Below are positions 43,523-54,900 of a stretch of 64,000 nt of DNA, in pieces. Below the pieces are notes generated by a model. The model made no database searches and was not told the DNA's origin. It was given only the letters and a program-made list of their open reading frames with translations. Source of the DNA: Heterodera schachtii (taxonomy: Eukaryota; Nematoda; Chromadorea; Rhabditida; Heteroderidae). How positions within the stretch are numbered: the stretch's first letter is position 1; each line of letters opens with the position of its first letter. Both the position numbers and the translations under genes were made by a program. The DNA is taken from positions 483,903-547,902 of the forward strand of contig SIJG01000058.1 of assembly GCA_023374025.1 (NCBI GenBank), in the 5' to 3' direction.

Positions 43523-45976
43523 TCATTCGTCCGCTTTTTCTTTTTCTTCTTCCGCTGCTGGTGGTGACAATGGCCTAAAATTAAGTTTTTGTTTTTTCGA
43601 CAAAATCAAAAATTGCTGTTGCTGCTCACCCAATGGATTTTTTGATATTAGCCCACAAATTAATTATGACTTTGTTCAAATTGTCGTCCCAAAATTCGTC
43701 GTATTCCAATTGAACCGACACCGCCTTTTCACTAATTGGACATCGCTTCAACAGCCAATAAGGAGCAGGACTTGGCACATTGTCAAGAGTCAGCTTTTCC
43801 TTGGTTCGTTCGTTCACCGATTCAAATGGCTCAATTGATGTATTATGCACTGCAAACAGAATTTTGTAGCTGACTGAAGTGGTGGCACGGGCAAATGCCT
43901 AAACAAAAAGGAATCGAAATTCAAAGGCAATCAGTAGGGCTCGAAATTATATGGAAATCCATATTTTTTTTTCCTGGACTGAGAGGCCTGAAACGCACGA
44001 AAAACATGTTTTTAGCTTGGTCTGAAGCTTCTAGAATGGAGTTTCTATATCTCATATTTTTCCAAAAAAAAACCCCTATTAGAACGGCGCCCCTCCCCCC
44101 ATCAGCTAAATTGGCTGTTTTTACCCCAAAAACCGGTAGAAAATGGAAATTTTCAGTGTTTGTTCGGTTTTCTCTATACATTGCTTTTTTCTTCTAAAAA
44201 GGTTATTATACCGTGTTCAGCCAATTTAGATGTATGCCATAGTAATCAGCAAGGGCGTATCTAGCCCGAAATGAAATTTTTTTAAAATTTTCCAGCAAAT
44301 AATGGAAAAATTTTTCGAATTCCCCCCCCAAACGAAAATTTAAATATTTTATAGGCAATTTTCGTAACAAATAGCACTCAAATTTTTAAAATTTTTTACA
44401 AGTTTTTTGCCTTATAACGGCCAAAACTGGGTCATTTTTGGTAAAAAAGTGGAGGTTTTACCCAGCATCGGAAAAAAATATTTTTTTATTGGGTTTTTAT
44501 GAAAATATGACCCACACACACCTCCTTGAAACTGTTGACCCAATTGACGTTGTTTCCTTCTTCATCCAAATCTTCGCTAAACAATCGCTTCGGTTGGCCA
44601 TTTTTGCTCGGCGTGTGCACCCATTTGGCCAATGCTTGGCCACCAGTTGCATTTGGTCCATCATCAGCAATTACGTCGAGGAATATAGCATCAGTATCGA
44701 TTGAAATCAATTGGTCAAGATCAGTGAGAATTGTTGGTGAAATGCGGCGACGCAAATTGTCCAAATGATCGGCAGAGGGAAAGTACAATTGGCGAATGGT
44801 TGTCACAAAAACCGGCCAAATTTCACTGGCCAAACATTCCAAAACTGCTGAACACCATCACCATTTTCAGTTTTGCCTGATGAGAATTCCAAATTGATGC
44901 CCTTTTTGTCCCAAATTTGGTTGTTGGCACGGAGAAATGCAATGACGGAATGGTCAAGGTAGCTGAAGGAAAAAAAAAGCTTTTATATAAAGCCCAAAAA
45001 GGCTCTAATGCACTTTATGAGTCCAATCAATTGACAATATCTGGTTTTTATACAATAATTTTGTTCATGTTCGAACAAACCCTATCTTTTTGGTATCATT
45101 CGAAAGCACAAAGTCTAACGAAGCGAAGCTAAAATATATAAAATCTCAGCGTTTAGGCAATTACCAAAAAAGATATGATTAATTAACTCATTGTTGATTA
45201 TTTTGGTTTCTAACTTTCTTTAAATTTTCGAGTTCTTTTCTCGTATTATTACATTATTTAGACTTTGTGCTTTCGAATGATACCAAAAAAGATAGGGTTT
45301 GTTCGAACATGTACAAAGTTGTTGTATAAAAACCCGGGATTGTCAATTGATTAGACTCATAAAAGTCGATTGGACTCATAAAAAAGTCTAAAATTACTTA
45401 CCTAATCCAAAGGCTCTTAAACCAAATTTTGGTGGGCAACGGATGGTCCGGCATCGGAAAATCCACATAATTTTTACTGTCATCGATCCATACAGACAGT
45501 CTCGGTTTTGGTCCTTTGTCCTTTCGAATTGTAATGTCATTCCAAATTGTCAATTCGCTTTTTCCGTCGAAATGCGCGTCCACCAAACAATCGAAACGGT
45601 CAGAAAGCAATGCCATTTTGAGGCCGAGTTGGGCATGGTCAAAAGATGGAAAAATGTCCATCCAAACGTCGGCACAAATCCAACTGAAATGAGTGCGTAA
45701 AAATTGCTTAAAAAGAGAAATTGGCACTTTTGCGGTTTAATGAGTCCAATGAAAAACAAAAGTTGGGAGTAAATCTTGAAAATATTGCAAATCAAAAGCC
45801 GGAAACCCAACTCGTACTGCGATTTGAGATAAATTTCTGTTTTTTTTACCAATGATTTTACCTCAAAATCTCCCCTCCACTCCTGTGGTTTTTCGTAAGG
45901 GCTCATGAAAATGCAAAAGTGCCGAAAACTGTATCATTTAAAAATTTCTCACATTTTTTCTTAAACGTCGGTTCAT
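43523..45976 (-). pseudogene. Type 2 F-box-family gene with one 1-nt deletion and a damaged first donor
   Basis: Exons: start mini-exon near 45966-45976 (ATGAACCGACG, but followed by TTTAAG rather than GTAAG), F-box 45402-45683 (WICADVWMDIFPSFDHAQLGLKMALLSDRFDCLVDAHFDGK), middle 44522-44962, C-terminal 43630-43898 (EPFESVNERTKEKLTLDNV..WLLKRCPI), tail 43523-43574 (PLSPPAAEEEKEKADE). The middle exon is short by one base after NGDGVQQFWN (GTTTGGCC instead of GTTTTGGCC), which shifts the frame to an early stop. With that base the exons would sum to a multiple of three. Its introns are enlarged by insertions (43,925-44,510; 45,012-45,366; 45,740-45,930). Confidence 0.7.
45012..45366. mobile_element. 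Fold-back element in an F-box-gene intron
   Basis: ACTTTATGAGTCCAATCAAT at the left is mirrored by ATTGATTAGACTCATAAAAGT at the right, and inner arms pair too (GTTCGAACAAACCCTATCTT.. with AAGATAGGGTTTGTTCGAAC; GTATCATTCGAAAGCACAAA with TTTGTGCTTTCGAATGATAC). Nearly the whole element is one hairpin. Shorter relatives with ATGAGTCC ends lie in the last intron of several type 1 copies. Confidence 0.8.
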
Positions 45977-46405
45977 TTTGTGGCAATTAGCAGCACACAA
46001 TTATTGTCGTAAGTTGTGATTGCGAAAAAGAAATTAGGTAAATAAACTAAAAAAAACTTTATTTATGCACTGTTTTCTTTCACTATGTTTTTACAATATT
46101 ATTTTCTCAATAAATTTATGGAAAGGGTCCACCGGAGAAATTTTTAAAAAGTAAATTAATTTTTATAATAGATTTCGACCAGAAAATTTGGCTAAAATTT
46201 TAAAAACCCAAGGGAATAGGTGGGCAGAAGGCGGAGATTTTGAATGGTATGAAAATGAGAAAAACTAATTCATCCTAAAAATATAAATTTTTTCTTCAAA
46301 AAGTCGCCAAATAAAAAAGTGAGCATTATGCCAAACTATATTAGAATTTTTTCTTTAAAAACAATTAAATAAATTCCAAAAAAGTTAAAATCACTTTTGA
46401 TTAGT

Positions 46406-47054
46406 AGGGTTCGAAGTTGTATGCACTAAAAAATGCCAAATATGCGCATAAAACATGCACTAAAAAACCCCCAAATATGCCCTAAAAACCCGAAAATGCC
46501 CAAATATGCACTAAAATATGCCTTAAAAACTGCCAAAAAATGGCTTTTAACTTTCAAAAAAATGCCAAAAATTGTGTGTGAATTATGAATTGACTTTGAA
46601 ATCACCACAACGAGGGCTAAGGAGCATTTTTTATACAATTGCAAAAATATTGAATTTCCAAATTTATAAATTTTTATTATATGCTAAAACAAAATTACTT
46701 TTTATATACAGAAAATTTTTTTCCAAAAAATTCTTATAAAAATTTAAAAATTTTTCGATTTTTAAGGGTGTTTATTTAAAAAAATTCCAAAAAGTCGATC
46801 TTTAGTTGTGTGTTTTTCGCTTTTATCGCATTTTTCTTGTGAAAATTTTGAAAAAAATGGCCAAAATATGCTCTAAAAATGCAAAAATGGCAAAATATGC
46901 ATTTATTCTCGAAAACCCCCAAAATATGCTTTTATATGCACTAAAAACCTTCACCAAACCAAAAAATTTTAACGTATAAATGCTATTTTTGAGCCCCTTT
47001 CTTTATAGCATATGCGCAGAAAAAATATGCAAAATCATACAACTTCGAACCCTA
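46406..47054. mobile_element. TIR element (TAGGGTTCGAAGTTGTATG)
   Basis: TAGGGTTCGAAGTTGTATG at the left end and CATACAACTTCGAACCCTA at the right are 19-bp perfect inverted repeats. The interior repeats AAAATATGC / ATGCACTAAAAA units. No ORF that looks real. Confidence 0.8.
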
Positions 47055-47550
47055 CTAATTAAATTAAAGCAGTTCAATGAGCAAACAAATAGGCACCAAA
47101 TCAATCTAATTGATTAATCGGCGATTTCTCAAATGATCACTACTTTTTCTTCTCCTCTATGTTTTCTAACTTGGTCAATGCCTGTATTCTTGGTATCAAG
47201 CGAAAGCTTAACAAAAGCATTTCCGACGAGATAAACGAAAGCATTAAATCTACGAACAGCATTGTACGAACTGCTTTTGTATGAACTGCCCATTGTACGA
47301 ACTGCCATGACCCCGTTAAAAATAGGTATATTAGGTAAAAATTCTCTCTAAAAATTCTCTCCGGACATTTTGAATTAATTGTTGCATTTCACGGTCACGG
47401 TCACGGTTACCGTGAATTTCACGGGTTTTTTCACTCACGGTCACGGTCACGATTCACGGGACCAATTCACGGTCACGGTCACGATTCACGGGACCAATTC
47501 ACGGTCACGATTCACGGTTCACGGGTTTTTTCAGTCACGGCACACCTCTA
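47055..47550. repeat. Intergenic with CACGGT repeat cluster
   Basis: 47,180-47,215 holds a core variant TTGGTATCAAGCGAAAGCTT. 47,390-47,540 consists of CACGGTCACGGT and CCGTGA repeats (partly palindromic with ACCGTGAA). No gene seen. Confidence 0.6.
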
Positions 47551-47945
47551 GCCGGTAGGCGCCGCTGGGAAAAATTTTGAAAATTTGGATGCGTCTGTAA
47601 ACAGATTTTGTCCAAAAAATGATAGATTTTTTCGATTTGAGCCAAATTTTTTTATATTGTGACGCCCGCGATGCCGATAGGCATCGCCGGGTGAATTTTG
47701 AAATTTAAGGTCTATTTTGTAACAGATTTTCGGCAAAAAATTTATGAATTTCTGATAAATTTTTATTTTTTTTTCTTGTTTTTTTTTGTAAATTTTCATG
47801 TTTTAGTCAAAAAATTGAATTTTTATTCAAAGAAAGGAAAATTGGGTTGATATGTCTATAAATTATGCCAAGTATGATTGATTTTAATGGGTATTTTTGG
47901 TTTAAAAAATCCTATTAATCATATAAAAATAAATTAAAAAGGAAA

Positions 47946-48020
47946 CAGTCAACCGGCCTCGAGCTCATAACAAAAGTGTGCTATCAGTGTTGAAGCAACA
48001 ACCACTAAACCACAAATATA
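47946..48020 (-). other. tRNA-like A-box/B-box segment in the left arm
   Basis: The minus strand reads GTGGTTTAGTGGTTGTTGC (A-box-like), then GAGCTCGAGGCCGG (weak B-box) about 35 nt later. The mirror copy is at 52,140-52,214 on the plus strand. It looks like a decayed tRNA or SINE head. Confidence 0.35.
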
Positions 48021-48149
48021 TAGGAAAACAAATGGAAAATTTATTATATTTCATAAAAATTTGTCAAGGGGTTAAAAAATCAAATTTTGTATAAATGTTT
48101 TGCCTTTTCCCCCACAAAAATGCCATTCTTAGGGGGTGTATATTTAACC

Positions 48150-48245
48150 CCGACCCCGAGTCGGGGTTGGAAGCGTCGGGGTTCGGGGTTGGGGTTTATC
48201 TCGAAAATGGCCAAAAAAGTCGGGGGTCGGGGTCGGGGCGAGGTC
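48150..48245. repeat. Guanine-rich CGGGGT repeats
   Basis: Repeated CGGGGT(T/C)GGGG on the plus strand, with its complement at 51,914-52,010 in the other arm. Runs of G3-5 could form quadruplex structures. Confidence 0.6.
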
Positions 48246-49749
48246 TGGGTCGCAACCCTACTTCTAACCTTTTAGAACGGTCAAAACCGGAAAATAATCC
48301 TAAACAAACCGATAGGTCTTTGTTTTCTATTTGCCTGAAAAATTTCAAAAAATTATAAAACGACACCAAGGCTTATTAATTTTGATTAAAACCAAACAAA
48401 TTCTTTTAAATTTTCCAAGATACATATAAGAGAACATTATTTACGGCTCAAGTACAGTTTATGCGTCCAATCAAAATTTTTATCCGGTGACCATGTTTCG
48501 GGTAGCTCAATTTCCGTTGACCTGCGCCTTAGCTCAACATGTGGGATGCCACGGCTTAATCATTGACAAAATGGGATATTTAAGGTCGAACCCTTGGCAT
48601 TTTTGCGGATGCTCTAACACAACAAAAATTGCGATAAAGATGGTTGTATTAACGAATCTAGCTACATATGAAAAGGAAAACAATTTACGTGAATATGACT
48701 AGTAATTCTGAGAAAATATTCAAAATTTTGGGAAATTCTAGCAAATCTGCGTGTGATATTGTCAATGCGATACAATTCGAATTTTGATCACCTTCATTCC
48801 CACTGATCAGTTTGGTAAAGCATGATCAGACTAATTTGGAGTGTTATATTTGTCTGCTCAATTTGGCTTTTTTGTTACTATTGTTGTTGCATTTTGGTGA
48901 TCAACCCGCAATAATTGATAAATGATCTCTGATCAGCGGATAAAATGCCATTTTGTTGAATCGGTGACTAAAAACAAAGTCAAATCTTTCATTTACACAG
49001 ACAAATACACAAATAAATTTGATTTCAATTAAAAAATCCAAAAAGGATCGATCGATCATTTCTCAAATAATAATCCATTCATTCATTGCGCTGATCACTG
49101 CTTGGCCTGGCGGTACTCGAGCACACATTTTCGTCACTTTTATTTGCAGGTGGAGACAATGGCCTAAAAATTAAATGCAGTTTATTTAATTGGGTAAAAA
49201 TAGGAATTTGGCAATGGCAAATGCCATTTATGACTCAATCAATGCTTACACTTACCCAATACAATTTGGGAAGCCATGCAAATGAAAGAAGAGTTAGGAA
49301 ATACGGTATTCAATAAAAAACGGAATTTACAATTTGGAAAAAAAAGCAGTTTTATATTAAAACATTAGCGTATGTTTGAGTACCGTCGGTGGTGAAAATG
49401 AAAATGAAGGCGTGATTTTCAGATTTAAGTTCCAATAAAAAAAAATGCAGAAGAATTGTTAGGTATTTTCTGCAGATTGAGTCCCAGTGAGAACATCTCG
49501 AACCGATCCATCAAAAGCTGCTTAAATAAAGCAAGTACTTTCTTAATGAGTTCGCATCCAAATCGCTAATAGCATAATATTAAAAGGAAAAAAAAATACC
49601 GTTATTTTGAGGAAACTCCCATAGATAGTATGTATAAAAGGCAGAGAAAATTGACAGTTAATGTCATTTCTGCAATCATAATTTATGACTAATTCTAAGT
49701 GTGATCGGCTAAACTTCTAAATCGGCAAACTCTGCTAATTGCAGCAAAA

Positions 49750-51080
49750 ATGAACCGACGGTAAGAATTGGTTTTTTTAATTACAAAATTTAATTTTCCC
49801 TATTTTCCATGTTTTAAGTTGGATTTGTAGCGACGTTTGGATGGATATTCTCCCATCCTTTGACCATGCTCAACTCGGCCTCAAAATGGCATTGCTTTCT
49901 GACCGTTTTGATGCGTTGGTGGACGCACATTTTGATGGAAAAACAGAATTGACAATTTGCAATTGGATAACAATTAGCAAGGACATTGAAATGCCAAAAC
50001 TTTTTGTCGAAGACAAATCTGAGGGATTTCCGGTGCCGGACCATCCGTTGCCTAACAAAATCCGCTTCAAGGAAATTTGGATTGAGTAATTTTAAACATT
50101 TTTGTATATTAAAACATTTTTTGTGTGTTTTCTTCAGCTACATTGACCATTCCATCATCTCATTTCTCCGTTCCAACAAGAAAATTTGGGACAGAAGTGG
50201 CACCGATTTGGATTTGTCAATTGGAAATGTTCAGCCAATTTGGGATGTTTTTACCCATGAAATTTGGCCAATTTTCGCGACAAACATTCGCCATTTACGA
50301 TTTAACGGTGCCGTACATTTGGCCAATTTGCTGCGTCTCATTTCACCGACAATTCTCACTGATCTTGATCAATTGAATGCAATCAATTCTGGTGGTCTGT
50401 TCCCAGATGGAATTGATGACGATGGGCCAAATGCAACTGGTGGCCAAGCGTTGTTCAAATGGTTGCACACGCCGAGAAAAGATGGCCAACCGATGCGATT
50501 GCATTGCTGTCAATTGAATGCATCCACAATCTTTGAATGGGTCAACAATTTCAAGGAGGTCACGCCACACACACATTTTCATAAATTTTCTTTTGGTTTT
50601 AAAATTGCATTTTGATTTTGTTTAGGTCTTTATCCGTGCCCGCACTTCAGTCAATTACACCATTTACATAATTATTTTGCATAAGTCAACGCAAATTGTG
50701 CCATTTGAATTGGAGAATGAACGGACCAAAGAAAAGATGACATTGAAGAAAATGCCACGTTATGATGGTGAATGGCTGTTGAAGCGATGCCCAATAATTG
50801 TTGGGGAGACCGCGGCGGCGGATCAATGGGAAAACGACGGAAATTCGGATGCCAATTTAAACAGACTCTTCTTTCATTTGCATGGCTTCCCAAATTGTAT
50901 TGGGTAAGTGTAAGCATTGATTGAGTCATAAATGGCATTTGCCATTGCCAAATTCCTATTTTTACCCAATTAAATAAACTGCATTTAATTTTTAGGCCAT
51001 TGTCTCCACCTGCAAATAAAAGTGACGAAAATGTGTGCTCGAGTACCGCCAGGCCAAGCAGTGATCAGCGCAATGAATGA
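49750..51080 (+). CDS. Type 2 F-box-family protein, intact, in the loop of the inverted duplication
   Basis: Exons 49750-49760, 49819-50085, 50138-50558, 50626-50903 and 50996-51080 total 1,062 nt (353 aa) with no stop. Sequence: MNRRWICSDVWMDILPSFDHAQLGLKMALLSDRFDALVDAHFDGKTELT (F-box-like); YIDHSIISFLRSNKKIWDRSG..NVQPIWDVFTHEIWPIFATNIRHLRF..LRLISPTILTDLDQL..GPNATGGQALFKWLHTP (Leu-rich middle); VFIRARTSVNYTI..VPFELENERTKEKMTLKKM..WLLKRCPI (C-terminal); PLSPPANKSDENVCSSTARPSSDQRNE (tail). It is the only intact type 2 gene on the plus strand. Its last 216 coding-region bases and 3' flank lie in the right arm, so exact mirror sequence lies 0.5 kb upstream of its start. Hairpin formation or antisense RNA could affect its expression. 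Confidence 0.8.
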
Positions 51081-52610
51081 ATGGATTATTATTTGAGAAA
51101 TGATCGATCGATCCTTTTTGGATTTTTTAATTGAAATCAAATTTATTTGTGTATTTGTCTGTGTAAATGAAAGATTTGACTTTGTTTTTAGTCACCGATT
51201 CAACAAAATGGCATTTTATCCGCTGATCAGAGATCATTTATCAATTATTGCGGGTTGATCACCAAAATGCAACAACAATAGTAACAAAAAAGCCAAATTG
51301 AGCAGACAAATATAACACTCCAAATTAGTCTGATCATGCTTTACCAAACTGATCAGTGGGAATGAAGGTGATCAAAATTCGAATTGTATCGCATTGACAA
51401 TATCACACGCAGATTTGCTAGAATTTCCCAAAATTTTGAATATTTTCTCAGAATTACTAGTCATATTCACGTAAATTGTTTTCCTTTTCATATGTAGCTA
51501 GATTCGTTAATACAACCATCTTTATCGCAATTTTTGTTGTGTTAGAGCATCCGCAAAAATGCCAAGGGTTCGACCTTAAATATCCCATTTTGTCAATGAT
51601 TAAGCCGTGGCATCCCACATGTTGAGTTAAGGCGCAGGTCAACGGAAATTGAGCTACCCGAAACATGGTCACCGGATAAAAATTTTGATTGGACGCATAA
51701 ACTGTACTTGAGCCGTAAATAATGTTCTCTTATATGTATCTTGGAAAATTTAAAAGAATTTGTTTGGTTTTAATCAAAATTAATAAGCCTTGGTGTCGTT
51801 TTATAATTTTTTGAAATTTTTCAGGCAAATAGAAAACAAAGACCTATCGGTTTGTTTAGGATTATTTTCCGGTTTTGACCGTTCTAAAAGGTTAGAAGTA
51901 GGGTTGCGACCCAGACCTCGCCCCGACCCCGACCCCCGACTTTTTTGGCCATTTTCGAGATAAACCCCAACCCCGAACCCCGACGCTTCCAACCCCGACT
52001 CGGGGTCGGGGTTAAATATACACCCCCTAAGAATGGCATTTTTGTGGGGGAAAAGGCAAAACATTTATACAAAATTTGATTTTTTAACCCCTTGACAAAT
52101 TTTTATGAAATATAATAAATTTTCCATTTGTTTTCCTATATATTTGTGGTTTAGTGGTTGTTGCTTCAACACTGATAGCACACTTTTGTTATGAGCTCGA
52201 GGCCGGTTGACTGTTTCCTTTTTAATTTATTTTTATATGATTAATAGGATTTTTTAAACCAAAAATACCCATTAAAATCAATCATACTTGGCATAATTTA
52301 TAGACGTATCAACCCAATTTTCCTTTCTTTGAATAAAAATTCAATTTTTGACTAAAACATGAAAATTTACAAAAAAAAAAACAAGAAAAAAAAAATAAAA
52401 ATTTATCAGAAATTCATAAATTTTTTGCCGAAAATCTGTTACAAAATAGACCTTAAATTTCAAAATTCACCCGGCGATGCCTATCGGCATCGCGGGCGTC
52501 ACAATATAAAAAAATTTGGCTCAAATCGAAAAAATCTATCATTTTTTGGACAAAATCTGTTTACAGACGCATCCAAATTTTCAAAATTTTTCCCAGCGGC
52601 GCCTACCGGC
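50865..52610. repeat. Right arm of the 1.7-kb inverted duplication
   Basis: Mirror of 47,551-49,294. It contains the 3' end of the intact type 2 gene in sense orientation. At its outer end the sequence runs on into CACCGCCGGACCC, where the left arm instead abuts the CACGGT cluster, which marks the breakpoint. Confidence 0.85.
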
Positions 52611-53038
52611 ACCGCCGGACCCACATATTTTTTTAACAAAATTGATGAAAAATCCTAAAAACAATTTCCCGTCGGCCTTACCCGTACCGCCGGACTCCTC
52701 CGCCTAAAAAAGAAAATTTTTTTAAGAATTCGGCGTAAAATGTAATTTTAATGCATACAACGTCATATACTGATAATGAATCTTGCTGGCATCTCTCCAA
52801 TTATCGAATCCCTGACTAAGAAAACCAATAAAATTGGTTTTTTAACAATTTTGAGTTTTGGGGCCTCCGTTAAAAATTTATCCAAATTCCAATTTACCAA
52901 CTCAAAAATGATCGGCCATTTCTCAAGTACATATATATTGAGCAAAAATTCTAAAACAAACAGACAAATAAATGTGTAAGAAGCAACAAAGCATTTATGA
53001 GAGAAAATGAGCATCAAATCCATTTGAAATTTGTGAGA
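52611..53038. other. Type 2 3' flank duplicon
   Basis: Close match to 23,120-23,550, also ahead (3') of a minus-strand type 2 gene. No gene. Confidence 0.6.
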
Positions 53039-54352
53039 TCATCGACCATTTCTCAAATATAAATAATTCCTTTCCGCGCACTCAGACGACATTTTGGTTG
53101 CTTTGATCCGCTTTTCTTCCGTTGATGGTGGAGACAATGGCCTAAAATTAAGTGTTTATTTTTCAACAAAATAAAATTCCGTTGCTTGTTGCTCTCACCC
53201 AATGCTATCATTGCCACGCCACAAATTAAATTGGACATTGTTCAAATTGACGTCCGAATTTTTGTCGTTTTCCCATTGAAGTTTTGCCGTAATTGGACAT
53301 CGCTTCAACAGCAAATTAACACCAAAACGTGGCAGTGACACTTTCTCCAACGTAAGCTTTTCTTTGGTCCGTTCGTTCACCGATTCAAATGGCTCAGTTG
53401 GCATTATTATCACACGATCAATTCGAATAATATAACTGGCGGAAGAATTGGTGGCACGGAGAAATGCCTAAACAAAAAGAAAATGCAAATCAAAGGCAAT
53501 CAAATCAGTCAAAATATGGCCGTCCACCTCCTTCAAATTGTTGACCCATTCAAGATTTGATGGATTCCGATAATCATAGCAATGCAATCGCTTCGGCTGC
53601 CCGTCTTTGCTTGGCGTGTGCACCCATTTGGCCAACGCTTGGCCAGCAGTTGCATTCGGTCCATCATCAGCAATTGAATCGGGGAACAGAAGACCAGAAT
53701 CGATTGAAATCAATTGATTTGAATCGGTGAGAATTGTTGGTGAAATCAGACGGCGCAAATTGTCCAAATATTCGACACAGGGAAATCTCAAAAGGCGAAG
53801 GTTTGTCGTAAGAATTGGCCAAATTTGACGGATAGAAACATCGCAAATTGGCTGAACATTTGCAATGGACAACCCCAATTTGGTGCCCATTCTGTCCCAA
53901 ATGTGTTTGTTGGCATGGAAAAATGCAATGACGGAGTGGTCAATGTACCTGAATAAATATAAAAAATAAGCCTTAAATACACAGTCACAGTTTAAAATTA
54001 CTCAATCGAAAGATGATTAAAGCGGATTTTGTTTGGCAGCGAATGGTCCGACAGTGGAAATGTCACCCATTTGTCATAGATCCATACAGATAATTTCGCT
54101 TTTGGTCCTTGGTCTTTTTCAATTCTGATAATTCTCCAAATTGTCAATTCGCTTTTTCTGTCAAAATGTGCGTCCACCAAAACATCAAAACGATCGGAAA
54201 GCAATGCCATTTTGAGACCGAGTTGAGCATGGTCAAAAGATGGGAAAATGTCCATCCACATGTCGCTACAAATCCAACTGAAATATGGGAAAAAGAATTG
54301 GGTAAACGAAAAAATTTGTAATTTTTTAAAAATTTCCTTACCGTCGGTTCAT
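53039..54352 (-). CDS. Type 2 F-box-family protein, intact
   Basis: Minus-strand exons 54342-54352 (MNR), 54002-54277, 53528-53948, 53199-53467 and 53039-53141 total 1,080 nt (359 aa). F-box exon: WICSDMWMDIFPSFDHAQLGLKMALLSDRFDVLVDAHFDRKSELTIW. Middle exon: YIDHSVIAFFHANKHIWDRMGTKLGL..RRLISPTILTDSNQL..GPNATAGQALAKWVHTPSKDGQPKRL..LEWVNNLKE. C-terminal: AFLRATNSSASYII..EPFESVNERTKEKLTLEKVSLPRFGVNLLLKRCPI. Its tail exon is read in a shifted frame compared with the copy at 23,568 and is longer (PLSPPSTEEKRIKATKM...LRNGR). The family's tail is therefore free to change. It is a close relative of the gene at 23,568, with which it also shares 3' flank. Confidence 0.8.
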
Positions 54353-54900
54353 TTTTGCTGAAATTAGCACAATTTGCCGTTTTCCAATTGATTGATGCCA
54401 GAATAGATACCTAATTAGGTAATTGTCTTTGAAAAATCCCTTTCTAAACAACAAACCAAACACTTTAAATTTTTATTCACACCGTTTCAATTTTGACCAT
54501 GGACGGTAAAAACGAAAAAAATTGCCAACAAATAATTGGCGTAAAAAACAGGGACCCACGCGTTTTTCCAAGCATAGAAAAAATATCTAATCGCGAATCA
54601 AGGTCTTAGAAATAACTTCTAAACACATTAAGCATTCGAATGATATCAAGTTTGCTGGATTTGGATGACATAGAAAAAAGTTACAGAAAGTATATTGGAA
54701 AAAAAACATATATATAAAACAGGGTGCCGATCTGTTCTTATTTATAAGAAATGTTCTGATTTGGAGGGTCCAAATCTTACAAAATAAAAATGTTCTTATT
54801 TGTAAGAATGTTCTGATTTCGGGCGATTGTTCTTATTTTGTTCTTATTTCTTGAAATTCTTCAGAAAATTTGTAATTTTAAGGTGTAATGTCACTTAGAT
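54353..54900. other. 5' flank of the last F-box gene and transposon fragments
   Basis: The first about 50 bp match the type 2 upstream block. 54,479 has a CACACCGTTTCAA terminus. 54,635-54,700 contains ATTCGAATGATATCAAG and CATAGAAAAAAGTTA (the shared transposon core). 54,720-54,850 is the TCTGTTCTTATTT / GGAGGGTCCAAATCT repeat. These are the last clearly nematode-type repeats before the composition changes. Confidence 0.5.

Larger units (their letters stand above)
47551..49294. repeat. Left arm of a 1.7-kb inverted duplication
   Basis: Reverse-complement match to 50,865-52,610; positions pair so that the two coordinates sum to about 100,159. I saw only a few substitutions (e.g. near 47,853 and 48,533) and homopolymer length changes. 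Contents, outward to inward: two hairpin modules, a tRNA-like segment, a GGGGTCGGGG-rich block (48,150-48,250), type 2 3' flank, and on the minus strand the tail exon and last about 28 nt of the C-terminal exon of the gene in the loop. Confidence 0.85.

Noticed and set aside
48487..48702. 71-aa ORF MTMFRVAQFPLTCALAQHVGCHGLI... and its mirror at 51,457-51,672
   Set aside because: Present twice only because of the inverted duplication; no domain or splice context. Could be a real small gene but nothing supports it.
49821..50070. Minus-strand ORFs opposite the F-box exon (e.g. 49,814-50,044)
   Set aside because: Shadow frames of the real exon; the same shadow ORF appears opposite every type 2 F-box exon.
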